A stretch of 64,000 nucleotides of DNA, taken from the NCBI RefSeq assembly GCF_014633365.1, contig NC_068351.1:9678907-9742906 (forward strand). The letters are read 5' to 3'. The position numbers were made by a program, and so were the translations under genes. The stretch comes from Diospyros lotus. Taxonomy: Eukaryota > Streptophyta > Magnoliopsida > Ericales > Ebenaceae. The notes below the pieces were generated by a model, which was given only the letters and a program-made list of their open reading frames with translations, had not been told where the DNA came from and made no database searches. Of the stretch, positions 25,459-36,014 are shown piece after piece. Numbering within the stretch: the first letter of the stretch is position 1; every line of letters begins with the position of its first letter.

Positions 25459-25482
25459 GGGGGGGGGGGGGGGGGGGGGGGG
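25459..25482. repeat. 24-base G run (C run on the gene strand)
   Basis: An uninterrupted mononucleotide tract immediately upstream of the DUF247 open frame. It lies between the frame and an upstream ATG-AAT-TCA-CCA-TTT-TGA that terminates before the tract. Its length is probably variable between individuals and hard to sequence, so the count may not be exact. Confidence 0.85.
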
Positions 25483-25639
25483 ACTCAAAATGGTGAATTC
25501 ATTTTATTACTACAAACATGAAAAACATCATGAGTCTGTTTGGCTGATGACAAGAATCAAACCAAAAATTTAGCGGATAAAAAAATTTAATAATTTTAAA
25601 AATTAAAGACAAGTGACTAATTGGATAATGACTCTATTC

Positions 25640-27345
25640 TTAATACCAATAAATTGGCAATTTATAAGCTCCTTTCTTCTATGGTTATAATCTTCACTAG
25701 CTTTTAAGAATTGAATATTTGGTCTTTTTAAAAATAACTTAAATCTCTTCACTAGCTTTAAGAGTTGAATATTTGGTCTTTTTTAAAAATAACTTAAATC
25801 GAATATTTTGAATGATTTTCTTCAATGGCTATGTACATCTATGTACAGGTGTATGTGTGGTAGAGTGAAGTGAAATTTGTTCGGGAGTAAAGTAGTTCAT
25901 GTTTATTGTGTTCTTCCTCTCCTTGCAAATTTTTGAATTCTTTTTGTCTACCAACATGCAATCGGTTAAAAGAAATGAAATGGAAGGATTAAGTATGTTA
26001 ATTCCATGCATGCATCCATGTAAAATTAGGAAAGCCTACAGTAAAGAAAAAAACATTAAATTAAGCTTAATTTATTATAATTTTTTTTAATTTTCTTTTC
26101 ATAAGATGTGGATTTGGTTCATGTTACTCACCATTTTGTAAATCCACTTTCTCTGTGATGGCATCCATACACCAACCTGAGTCAGAAATATAAAAATGAG
26201 CATTGAATCATAATGTATATTTAAATTTTATTTTTTTATAATAAAATATTAAATAAATAAATAAATATTCATACCATATCAAAGAATAATATAAAAATTT
26301 TCAAAATAATCAATTAAAAACTACTCTTTTTACAATTCTTAAGACAAAAATATCAGTCAAATTAACATAATCAAATTGTTCAACCATTTTTTTTAATAAA
26401 CAACATAGTCTATCTATTCAACCTGTCCTATCACATAATATATCTCAAAGAGTCAGCTATTGCGCGTGTGTCTTAGCCCATTGTCTAATCAACTAATCAA
26501 CATTTTAATCTATTTATGTATTATAATTAATCCTAATTTTTAGACAACACTAAATTAACATTAGCAAATATATATATATATACACACACATATATATCCA
26601 TATATAATATATATATATATAACTAGTTTAGGGTTGAGCAGGAAACAAACCCAATTGATTGTGATATTACAAAAATATTAAAATAAAAAACAATTATTGA
26701 GTCTTAACTATAATAAGGAAAAATAGTGATTTACATAGATGTTTTTGAGAGAAAAAGAGGGAGAGAGAGAGATTGCAATAGAGAGAAAGAGAGAAATGTT
26801 AGGCATTTTGTAAATTTTGAAGAAAGAGAGACTTTATACAGAGGCAAAACTATAATTTTAAAATAGGGTCAAAATGGTGATTTTATCTCCAAATTTATGA
26901 TTCCCCTAAATTGACAAAATTTCTGGTCCCTGAGACAACCATCTCTTGGGCCACACTGTAGGTTCGGGCCTATTTATAGCATAGGCAGGCGCGGGGGAGG
27001 GGGGTTTGGATACCTTTGTGGCTGGTGTTGTGGTTGAGATGACGTCGTCATCTCTTTAAAGTTGTCTGCAAAAATATATATTTTATGATGTATTTATATT
27101 CACAACATAGAAAATAAAATACCAAAAGAGAATAGTAAAAAATCCTTTTTCTTTTATTGTCGCTACATTATTAGACTTTGGATGGTCTAATAGCAAAAAA
27201 AAAATAAATAAAAAACCTGGGGCGGCGGCATTCATCTCAGAATCTCCAACAATATCCGCTTCAACCCCCCCCCCCCCCTTTTTTCTTCATTCTGCTGCTT
27301 GCAAATAAAGCAACCGAAACTCGAGTCCGATCACAATTCGGTCTC
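25640..27345 (-). pseudogene. Copy A of the small tandem gene family, 5'-truncated
   Basis: Homologous to copies B (28.5-29.6 kb) and C (35.1-36.1 kb) on the same strand. Exon 1 is recognisable at about 27228-27310 (ATGAAGAAA near 27288, GATATTGTTGGAGATTC, then GCCGCCGCC) but carries a 14-base C run at 27265-27278, which shifts the frame. The promoter and leader present in B and C are missing beyond about 27345. The intron acceptor TGCAG followed by ACAAC at 27065 is conserved. The exon after it reads DNFKEMTTSSQPQHQPQ and ends at a donor or an early stop. The region before the conserved GTGAGTAACATGAACC donor (about 26130) is separated from it by some 850 bp of AT-rich and GA-rich sequence. 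It lies about 180 bp upstream of the DUF247 frame. Probably non-functional. Confidence 0.5.
26180..26995. other. AT-rich insert or enlarged intron within copy A
   Basis: This stretch is absent from the corresponding place in copies B and C. It contains a TA/CA microsatellite (about 26566-26620) and a GA-rich portion (26755-26800). The latter resembles sequence around 31080-31220, including the order GATGTTTTTGAGAGA, purine run, GAGGCAAAACTATAAT. It is probably the remnant of a dispersed element. Confidence 0.4.
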
Positions 27346-27349
27346 GACG

Positions 27350-27900
27350 TTTTGTTTGGGAGTGCTTATTCTTGGTATTCGGAAATAAATTCTTCTCTTA
27401 CTTGTATTCTTTTGACTATTAAGAGATTTATAGACAACACTACCGATCTCTAATTTATGAAATTTATAAAGAGACAAATATACAATTTGAAAATTAAATA
27501 TTGAGAATAGTTAAAAAATTAAATATTTGATGAGATAGTTACTAAACTTAAGTTTAAGAAATTAAATGTGGTGTGTCAATAAAAACAAACTTGTGGATTT
27601 GCCACGTTGATAGCTCGATTCCACCATGACCAATCCAAGCTTGGGACACTAATCTGGGCTGAGATCCAATGCAAAGAATTTTTTCCACTAAAATTCGTAT
27701 TTTTGGACTCTCTTTGTTTGACCCAAAATTAAGATTTGGGTTAGATTCTCTACAGAAGTGGAAATTAGGGTGAAGAGGCAGAATATGTGACCTTAATTTT
27801 TCTTGGGTTTGATCCCTATTATTGGGCTCAACCACCAAGTTTTCCAAGACTCCACTCATCAATCCCCGCAAACAATCAACAGCCCAAAAAAGAAAGATAA
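27350..27900. repeat. Duplicated spacer, first copy
   Basis: Shares long colinear stretches with 34560-35060. Examples are TATAGACAACACTACCGATC, AAATATTTGATGAGATAGTT, CTTGTGGATTTGCCA and AGCTCGATTCCACCATGACC. The same spacer lies between A and B here and directly before copy C, showing that gene and spacer were duplicated together. No gene is recognised in it. Confidence 0.75.
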
Positions 27901-28219
27901 CTGTAGCACATTAAACCAATGAATCATCAGACTAAGCTGAGACAACCATGAATGCATAGCTCCATCCCCTTTCTCAGGCATCCAAAAAAAACCAGAAACT
28001 CTAAAAAAAATCTAAGACTTTTAAAATCTCATAGTGGTGTGGGGGCAGTGAGAGAGATAGACATGGCGACGTCTTCCACATTAGACTATGAAGTTATTGA
28101 ATGAACTGTAAGAATTGACTAAATTTAACAATAATATATAACTAAAGTAAAATTAAATATTTTATTGCCTCAATAATCAAGTTGAGTTTATAGATATTGC
28201 CGAACTAGACGTTACTTAC

Positions 28220-28280
28220 CACTTTCAGTTGATAATGTGCCTGATGCATAAATATCGATGGCATGACTGGGGGAGCCGTC
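28220..28280 (-). other. Candidate orphan exon downstream of copy B
   Basis: On the minus strand a 61-base segment is bounded by a strong acceptor (AAAAAAGCAG) and a strong donor (GTAAGTAACG). Two of three frames are open; one reads DGSPSHAIDIYASGTLSTES, the other starts TAPPVMPS. It lies some 660 bp past the predicted exon 2 of copy B. In the phase set by exon 2 it would end in a stop after about 18 codons, so its link to copy B is doubtful. Confidence 0.25.
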
Positions 28281-28943
28281 CTGCTTTTTTGGTACTGTAC
28301 AAATTAAGCATGTCGCATATTTAATGTGCAGTCCATATTAAAGTTTCATGCAAATTATAAATTCAGACGAGATACCCCATTTAACCAACACAGTTTATGT
28401 CCAGGTATCATTTCCAAAACAAAGTATTAATAATGACCAATGACCATATTCTTACCAGATCTATGCATCCAAAACCAAATTGATTTAGAGATTGTTGTTT
28501 ACTTCAAACCCATCCAGCATAATCCCAATACATTGACAATTTATAAGCTCATTTCTTCCATGGCTATAATCTTCACTGGCCTTTAGGAGTTGAATATTTT
28601 GTTGTCTTTTTAAAAATAACTTAAAATCGAATATTTTGAAAGATCTTCTTCAATGGCCTCGTACAATCTATATATAGGTGTATGTATGGTAGAGCGAAGT
28701 GAAATTTGTTCGGGAGTAAAGTAGTTTATGTTTATTGTGTTCTTCCCCTCCTTGCAATCGGTTAAGAGAAATGAAATGAAATGGAAGGATTAAGTGTGTT
28801 AATTCCATGCGTGCGCGTATGTAAAACTGGGAAAGCCACCAATAAAGAAAGTAACATTACATTTAAGCTTAATTTACTATGAAGTTCTTTTATTTTTTTT
28901 TAAATTTTCTTCATAATATGTATATTTGGTTCATGTCACTCAC

Positions 28944-29371
28944 CATTTTTCGTTGGCCCTTCAAAAACTTCATCTTCACGGATTACATCTTTCGCTTTAT
29001 TCACCCAGTTTGCTCCACCTCCACGGGGTACAAGCGCTTGCACCGGGGCAGTTCTAGGGGTTGGTGGGGGTGGGGACGCTTGGACCGGGGCAGCTACAGG
29101 GGGTGATGGGGCACTACGAAGTGGCTCCGATATAACGTTGTCTGCAAAAATATATATTTCAGTGTGTTTATATTTTTAGTTTATATGAAACATCATTCAC
29201 AATATACAGAGTAAAATACTAAAACAGAATAATAAAAAATCTTTTTTCTTTTATTCTAGCTACATTATTAGACTTTGGATGGTCTAATAGAAAAAAGAAA
29301 TAATAAACGGAACCTCGGTCGTCATTCTCAGAGTCTCCAACAATATTCTTCTGCCCTTCCTCTTTCTTCAT
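28944..29371 (-). CDS. Copy B of a small split gene with a proline-rich second exon (3' end unresolved)
   Basis: Predicted coding exons are 29314-29371 (ATG at 29369-29371, MKKEEGQKNIVGDSENDDR) and 28944-29141 (198 bp, phase 1 at both ends). Exon 2 encodes a Pro/Ala/Val-rich segment with an internal repeat, APVQASPPPPTPRTAPVQAL, followed by a mixed-charge end (NKAKDVIREDEVFEGPTKN). Donor GTTCCG, acceptor TTTTGCAG and donor GTGAGT are shared with copy C. Upstream, a CCAAT/TATA promoter and a five-codon upstream ORF are conserved. The terminal exon is uncertain; one candidate after ATTGCAAG near 28758 gives a short Lys/His/Tyr-rich tail and a stop near 28670. I do not recognise the family. Reading past the ATG in the same frame gives a hydrophobic leader, but it has no start codon. 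Frames are open, yet expression is unproven. Confidence 0.4.
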
Positions 29372-29442
29372 TCTGCTGCTGGCAAATATATCAACCGAGA
29401 GTCCAATTACAATTCGGGGAAGCTTAAGGAGACACACTCAAT

Positions 29443-29590
29443 TTAGCAAAAACAGTCCATGGATCGAGAACCAACCGATTCACATATGGCTGTTTAATGT
29501 CTGCTCCCAACTGATCCTTATATATATATACATAGGCTGGCTTGGCTTGGCTTGTATGATTAAGAAAGCTTTGCCATGCCTATTGGCTCG
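29443..29590 (-). promoter_or_regulatory. Conserved promoter and upstream ORF of copy B
   Basis: Reading the minus strand: a CCAAT box in CGAGCCAATAGG (29582-29586), about 55 bp on a TATATATATATA box (29516-29531), then the leader with a minimal upstream ORF, ATG GAC TGT TTT TGC TAA (29443-29460), in the good context CCATGG. All three are in the same order and spacing in copy C. Conservation and spacing argue for a real core promoter. Confidence 0.55.
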
Positions 29591-29639
29591 GGTAACGAAC
29601 CTGAGAAATTATTAATCCAAGCCGTGTCCTATCATGTCA

Positions 29640-31226
29640 TGTCATTTTCAACGCCATTAATCACTGATGTGCAATGGAATGTTACGTGTGGCCAAGTGAA
29701 ATGTTCGATATTGTAAACTTGGTTGGGCCAGGAAGAGGTTGGGCTCTAATTGAAGTCCGAGCGTCCCAAATTCTCGTTGGACTTGCTTCATCGATCAGGG
29801 ATCGTGAATTTGGTTGGTCTGGTCCAAAGGGGACGAAAAGCGACGTGCCATGTTGCGTGATCACTAACTCCAGCAAGCGATCTCAGCCATCGAGATAAAT
29901 TCAAGAGCCATTTTCTCCATTGACTCTCGAGTCAACTTTTGGTCCACCCACACGAACCATCTTTGCAATTATGGATTTTGCTACATCCATTCCAATATAT
30001 AATTAGTCACGTGTAGTCATCATTATATCTGCCTAAATGTATTCATTATGAGATATGCTATTTCTACATATGGCCGATTACATGTGGATTTACGGATGAG
30101 GAATATCGCCATAAATTAAATATTTTGAAGTTAAATTAAATTAATTTATTGTGATAAATTAAAGTAATTTAATGGAAAGAGGGAGAGAGAAGGCAGGACT
30201 TGTGAGAAATCAGCCAAACCCCTCATCCCTTACTCTATCCAAACCAACCAACCATCAATCTCCATCAATGATCTGCCTCCTGTCCAATTTGCCTCCCATC
30301 AGATTAGCCCATTGTTTTGATCAATCTGCCTGCCGTCTGATCAACCCATCGTTCCCTAGGACCCCTTCCCCGATCTCTCCATTTCCATCTCTATGACATC
30401 ATGGTTCTCCCGATATTGCCATAGCCACCATCTCCACGCTCCCCATGAAAGCGTCACCACTACGAAACCATCAAACTTCGTCACCGACCTCTTCCTTTCT
30501 ATCTCTCTGTGGCATGGAGAGCTACTGGATTCACCTCAAGTGGCTATCGATGCCCTTTTACAATAGACACTGCAAGGCCACTACTATTTGACAATTCATA
30601 TCTGCCTCCCTCTGATCATTATCAATATTATTTTTACATTGTTCTTCAAATTTTCAGGTTGAAAGTAGCTCCATGTTCTTTAATATTATTTTTTTCGATA
30701 GAAAATAGCTCCTTGTTTGCTATCCATTTCTTTTTATTAATCTTTTTACTTATTAAGAATTTGTTTAACAAATTTGATGTCTCCACAAATATATTTGTGA
30801 ATGTACTCAAAATTTAGGAATAAATTAATTTATTATATATTTATGCATAAACAAGTATTCCCCCAAGAGAAGATTAAGGATTCAAACAATGTAACTTGAA
30901 ACTGCTCGAAATATTAATGAATTTTATGACAGTGTTGATTAAGGATTCGAACAATCACGATCTCCAATTTCTGACATAATACTTCTTGATCCATTTTGGA
31001 TGTGGCATAATGCTTAAGATTAACATTGCTAACATCTTTATGATGATAAATTTTAGGGCAAATTTATTTATTCAACAACAATATACTCTCCTATATATAC
31101 AAAATTAATAATTCACAAAGATGTTCTTGAGAGAGAATGAAAGAGGGAGACAAAGCAGAGACTTCACGAAATAGAGGCACAATTCCATTTAGAATAAATA
31201 GGGACAAAATTGTTATATCTGAGATT
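29640..31226. other. Repeat-rich spacer upstream of copy B
   Basis: The first 300 bp (29640-29940) include a block, ACGTGCCATGTTGCGTGATC, through AGATAAATTCAAGAGCCAT, that recurs near 45530-45600. At about 30050 a sequence like the M1/M3 terminus (GAGATATGCTATTTCTACAT) begins, but no matching right end was found. It is probably a truncated Mutator MITE. The segment 31060-31226 resembles the GA-rich insert of copy A. No supported gene. Confidence 0.45.
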
Positions 31227-33094
31227 TTCTAACCCAAATATGGGAGGAAAGAGGACATTCCAAGAGATTATGGAAATTTTGAGATAAAAGTTAAATTTCG
31301 GAGCTAGTGGCGAGATCGTAAATATTGAGACCTGGTAAAACTGTAATCGACTCGAAGACTTGGGAATTTGTGAGATTCAATGATAACTTTAGGAGACCTA
31401 AGTGAAATGGACTTTAAAGTTTTATTAAAACCAACATTAGATTCCAAAAGTTATTAAAAATGACTATGGATTTCAAATCCAAACTAAATCAAGCTTGGGA
31501 CACATGGCAACCCTTCATTTGCTCTTTGAAAAGAAAAATCAAAAGTAATGATTAAGCACCAATCTCAAAAGACACTTATCAAAAGGAAGAGACTCATAAT
31601 TAGGAAAACAAATGGCACAAATCCATGGAATCAAGTGGCAAGCTCTCATTGGTTTAAGATGCCTATATATGTTAACCATTTGGCAAGCTTTTGGGCACCA
31701 CTTTGAAGGGGGTAGGTAACATATCAAAGAGGGGAAACTCTGCTGGAAAGAAGGGGATGAAACTCTGCCCGAGTGGAAGCCGAAATCAAGATGTTGGAAG
31801 ATACGACCCCGTCTTGAAATCCGTGCGAACAGTCACCAAATCTGTCAGGTAAGCTCTTCTTTTTTGTAATCACGTAGAGGGTCGAAAAAGGAGTCCGTAG
31901 GTTCAAACGACACTTGAATCGGAATTAAAATGAGAGAGTTATGCTCGTTTTAATTTTCGGGATCCGAAATCCGCAACACGTGCGCCACATGCGCCCAGTA
32001 GGGCTGCGCATCCAAGCGCGTGGCAAGCCCTTGTGGCAGCGCGTGAGAGGCCCTCTGGGATTGAAATTTTTCATATAATCTCATTTTTAATTTCTATATA
32101 CCTATTCAAAAATATTTCAGGTTTGGGTACCAAAAAGTTTTAGTTTTTGCAGAAACAACTCACTTAGAGCGATGTTTGGCCTTAAACTTGCGCAACCGAG
32201 AAGTGAGAAGCTTTGGTGAGTGGTTTATGCATCTATTTGATACATATTGATCATGTTTATTTACATTTGTGTGAGGCTTGTGGTTGTATCTCACTTTCCC
32301 TTATGTTTCATGCATACTTTTCTTATGTTTATTATGCTTCGTTGCATTTATGGCTATGGTAAGTTCAGGGGGCTGACATGTACGGTCGGGGACCGTGAAA
32401 TGGATTTGGTGTGTTGGACATATCGGCACTGATTGTGACAGGTTTGTATGTTGGGACTTGGATGCCAGGATAAACATTTCTTATATGGGCCCCAAGAACC
32501 GTTTTGTGCATTGGTATATTTATGTTAAGCATTGGATATCATGTTTAATGGTATGGTGTGGCATTATCATATGCAGCATTGCACTTTGTGGAGTGCAATC
32601 TATGTGAGAGAGTTATTCCCAGTCTTATCATTGATATATCGTGGAGTGTATTCTGAGTATGGTTTATCTTCAGTTTTATCTTTGTTTTAGCTATATTTTG
32701 TGGGATGTATTCCACTGTTTATCCCCAATTTTTCTTTTACTCTTATATTATGCTTGCTGAGCCTTGTGACTCATATTATTTTAACCATCATTCTAGGTGT
32801 GGGAGTTGATGCCGTGGCTAGACTATTTGGCATGTCAATCTTAGGTGGTTGTGTGTACAAAACAGTCCCGACCGAAAAGATCTTTGGGGTGTGAGTTGGG
32901 AACAAGGGCTCGGGTATTGTGGTTTGTTTAATTTGATTGGTTGTTGTGTTGTCATGTATAATTAAGTCGCTGAGTTGTGTATTTACGATTAATTTTCTTT
33001 CGTTGTTGCATAATTATGGGGCAAGATTCTAGCCCATGTATTTGAATTATTAGAGTGTTTGTATGTATAAATTGAGGAATTTTTGGGTCGTCAT
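31227..33094 (-). mobile_element. Solo LTR, Ty3/gypsy-like, 1868 bp, degenerate ends
   Basis: Flanked by the 5-bp repeat AGATT (31222-31226 and 33095-33099). On the minus strand it starts ATGACGACCCAAAAATTCC and ends GGGTTAGAA. The GACGACCC start is typical of chromovirus-type Ty3/gypsy LTRs, but the terminal TG/CA dinucleotides have decayed. Inside, near 32755-32800, lies the stem module GCTTGCTGAGCC..GACTCA followed by ACCATCATTCTAGGTG. The same module occurs in four other LTRs here. No coding region. Confidence 0.65.
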
Positions 33095-33099
33095 AGATT

Positions 33100-33770
33100 C
33101 TCCTAATAACAAAAAAGTGTAAATTAATTAAATTTAAATAGGGTTCACGGCGACGATGGTGGAGGAACTAGATCGAAAAAATAAGGATTCTAATTATAAG
33201 ATATCTAATGAAACTGTCACTGAGATTGAGATCTTATTTAAATAGAAAAATTAATTTATATTTAAATAATATTTAAATAATATACTAAACAAAAAAAATA
33301 ATATATAAAAAATACTATATAAATTATATATTTATACTAAATAAACAAATAATATATATAAATAATATTTTTTTGACTCCAACTTAATGTTAAAGTATCA
33401 AAAAAATAAATGATTCATGATTTATATGTTAGACAAATAATTTTGTAAGTTAATAATTCTAAATATTTGATAAAAAATATTTTCAAAATCTAACAAATTT
33501 TGTAAATAACTCTAAGTTTATTTGTACTAATAATTTTTATACAGATAAACAACGATCGAGTATCTTCCATGATATCTGAATATGCAAATATATGTTTGTG
33601 TCTTGTATCTAGATATGTTTTACTTATATTTATCTTATATCCGAATATATATTTTTTTGTTTTTGTTTTTGCCTTGTATTCGAATATGGACTTTTTTGTT
33701 TGTCTTGTATTCGAATGCAAATAGAATATTTTGTTGCTAATTCAAACAGAAGTTTTAATTTTTATTATAT
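33100..33770. other. AT-rich spacer
   Basis: No gene. A short degenerate repeat of a CTTGTATTCGAATAT phrase is visible at about 33600-33715. The first 60 bp continue the element interrupted by the LTR at 31227-33094. Confidence 0.4.
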
Positions 33771-34495
33771 TAGCGGCAAAAAATTTTGTCCCTATTTTGA
33801 TTTTAATTTGTAATTTCATCTTACATGAAAATTTTGCAACTTAACCATAAAATATTCTGTCATTAATTTTAAATTTTTATAAATTCTACATTTAAGTATG
33901 ATTTTTTTTTTGTTAAATGAAATTTTAAATTTAATTTAGATATTTTATGAATTTCATATTTTAGCAACGCAATAATTTAGTTGTTAACAGAATTAAATTT
34001 TAATTTAAATTTTTTCCCATTCAGTGACTAATTTTATTCTGTCACTAAATTATTTTAAATTAAGTTTTGATTTTATTTTCTTTTAGCAAAAAATTATTTT
34101 GTTGCTAAAAGATTTTAATTTTATTTTAATTTTTTTTCATTTAGCAACAAATTTATTCTGTGACTAAATAATTTTAAATTAAGTTTTAATTTTATTTTCT
34201 TTTAGTGGTAGAATTATTTATTCGTTAAAAGATTTTAATTTTAATTTTAATTTAAAGTTTTCCCATTTAGCGAAAGATTTGTTCAGTCACTAAATAATTT
34301 TAAATTTTATTTTCTTTTAGCGATGGAATAATTCTGTCACTAAAAAATTTTTAATTTTAATTTAATTTTTTTTTTCATTTAGCGAACGAATTTATTCCGT
34401 GACTAAATAATTTTAAATTAAGTTTTAATTTTATTTTTTTTAGCGATGAAATTTTTCAGTCACTAAAAGATTTTAATTTTAGTGACTGAAATTAT
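33771..34495. repeat. Alternating ~60-bp minisatellite (about 118-bp dimer)
   Basis: Roughly ten half-units alternate between type A (TTTAGCRACRAATTTATTCTGTSACTAAATAATTTTAAATT) and type B (TTTTAGCGATGRAATTATTCTGTCACTAAAAGATTTTAA). Each half-unit carries a short inverted pair (TTTAGYGAC and GTCACTAAA), so every unit can fold. Copies are diverged. TTTAGCGAC-type motifs occur in several plant DNA transposons; I cannot assign a family. Confidence 0.7.
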
Positions 34496-34559
34496 CCCTT
34501 TTTAAAATAAAATAATCCCTTCCCCAACAAGAAAAGCTTTCTTGATTCGTCCAAAGGAT

Positions 34560-35060
34560 AAAAAACTCTAAACAAATTGGTATTTATAAATAAATTTCTT
34601 CTATTTACTTTATTCTTTTAACCATATAAAAGGTTTATATACAGCACTAAGGATCTCTAATATATGGGATTTACAAGGAGACATATACAATTAGGAAATT
34701 AAATATTGAGAACAATTAAGAAACTAAATATTAATTTGATGAGACAATTACTCAGTTTAAAAAACTAGAATTTAGGAAACTAGTGATATGCCAATAAAAA
34801 TGAACTAAATATTTAATTTAAAAAAATTAAATATTTGATGAGATAGTTACTAAACTCAAATACAGGAAACTAAGTATGTGGTGTGCCAATAAAAACGAAC
34901 TTGTGGATTTGCCATGTTGATAGCTCGATTCCACCATGACCAGTCCAAGCTTGGGACATTAATCTGGGCTGAGATTTATTGCAAAGGATTTCTTTAGTAA
35001 AATTCATATTTTTTGGACCCTATTTGTTTGACCCAGATCCAAAATCAAATCGGTTAACAG
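34560..35060. repeat. Duplicated spacer, second copy
   Basis: Colinear with 27350-27760 and itself containing an internal partial duplication around AAATATTTGATGAGA. It sits directly downstream (transcript sense) of copy C, as the first copy sits between A and B. This places C as the third unit of one tandem array, later separated by the repeats at 29.9-34.5 kb. Confidence 0.7.
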
Positions 35061-35482
35061 ATTATTGTTTATTTCAAACCCATTCAGCGTAATACCAATA
35101 CATTGGATTTATAAGCTCATTTCTGCCATGGCTATAATGCTCACTGGCCTTTTAAGAGTTGAATATTTTGTGGTCTTTTAAAAAATAACTTAAATCTAAT
35201 ATTTTAAAAGATTTTGTTTGGGAGTAAAGTAGTTCATGTTTATTGTGTTCTTCCTCTCCTTGCAATTTTTTGAATTCTTTTTGTCTACCAACATGCAATC
35301 GGTTAAAAGAAATGAAATGGAAGGATTAAGTGCGTTAATTCCATGCATGCATGTATGTAAAATTAGGAAAGCCACCAATAAAGAAAGAAACATTACATCA
35401 AGCTTAATTTACTATAAAGATTTTTTATTTTCTTGAAATTTTTCTTCATAATATATATGTAGATCCGGTTCATGTTACTCAC

Positions 35483-35790
35483 TATTTTCTGTTGGCACTT
35501 CAAAATCTCCGTCTTTGAATGGTACTTCATCCACTTTGTCATCATCTGGTTCCTCCAATAATATAGAGTCGTTGTCTGCAAAAATATGTATTTATATTTT
35601 TCCTTTGTATGAATTATCATTCACAACATATAGAATAAAATACCAAAACAGAATAATAAAAAAATCCTCGTTCTTTTACTCTCGAGACTTTGGATTGTCT
35701 AATAGAAAAAAAAATAATAATAAACGAACCGGAGGCGGCGGCATTCATCTCGGAGTCTCCAACAATATCCTTCTCTCCTCCTTTCTTCAT
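35483..35790 (-). CDS. Copy C of the small split gene with an acidic second exon (3' end unresolved)
   Basis: Predicted exons are 35730-35790 (MKKGGEKDIVGDSEMNAAAS, phase 1 end) and 35483-35575 (93 bp, phase 1 at both ends). Exon 2 reads DNDSILLEEPDDDKVDEV then PFKDGDFEVPTEN: strongly acidic, with no proline-rich part. Exon-1 peptide and intron borders match copy B, while exon 2 shares almost nothing with it except the last few residues (xDxxFExPTxN). A possible final exon begins after TTGCAAG at 35258. A second acceptor (GGTAG near 35288) would read KKNSKNCKERKNTINMNYF. The leader frame from an ATG at 35974 through this exon is also open in C, but stops in B. The family is unknown to me; the frame assignment rests on the B/C comparison. 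Confidence 0.4.
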
Positions 35791-35867
35791 TCTGCTGCTT
35801 GCAAATAAAGCAACCGAAAATAAGAGTCCGATCACAATTCGGGGAAGCTTGAGGAGACACACTCAAT

Positions 35868-36014
35868 TTAGCAAAAACAGTCCATGGATTGAGAACCAAC
35901 CGATTCACATATGCCTGTTTAATGTTTGCTTCCAACTCATCCTTTATATATACATAGGCTTGCAGTGCCGGCATCAGGCTTGTATGACTAAGAAAGCTTT
36001 TCCATGCCTATTGG
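35868..36014 (-). promoter_or_regulatory. Conserved promoter and upstream ORF of copy C
   Basis: On the minus strand: CCAAT in CCGAGCCAATAGG (36010-36014), TATATAAA (35943-35950) about 60 bp downstream, then the upstream ORF ATG GAC TGT TTT TGC TAA (35868-35885). The predicted main ATG is 35788-35790, giving a leader of roughly 125 nt. The arrangement is the same as in copy B. Confidence 0.55.

Noticed and set aside
35196..35393. 65-codon frame with a hydrophobic start (MFLSLLVAFLILHTCMHG) downstream of copy C exon 2
   Set aside because: The same region in copy A breaks the frame before the start and copy B lacks part of it. Better explained as intron sequence conserved by recent duplication.
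35617..35862. Signal-peptide-like reading CLLKLPRIVIGLLFSVALFASS of the copy-C leader (also in copy B)
   Set aside because: Attractive hydrophobic stretch, but the only start is GTG directly after an in-frame stop. Without an upstream exon it cannot be translated. Kept only as a note in the gene entries.
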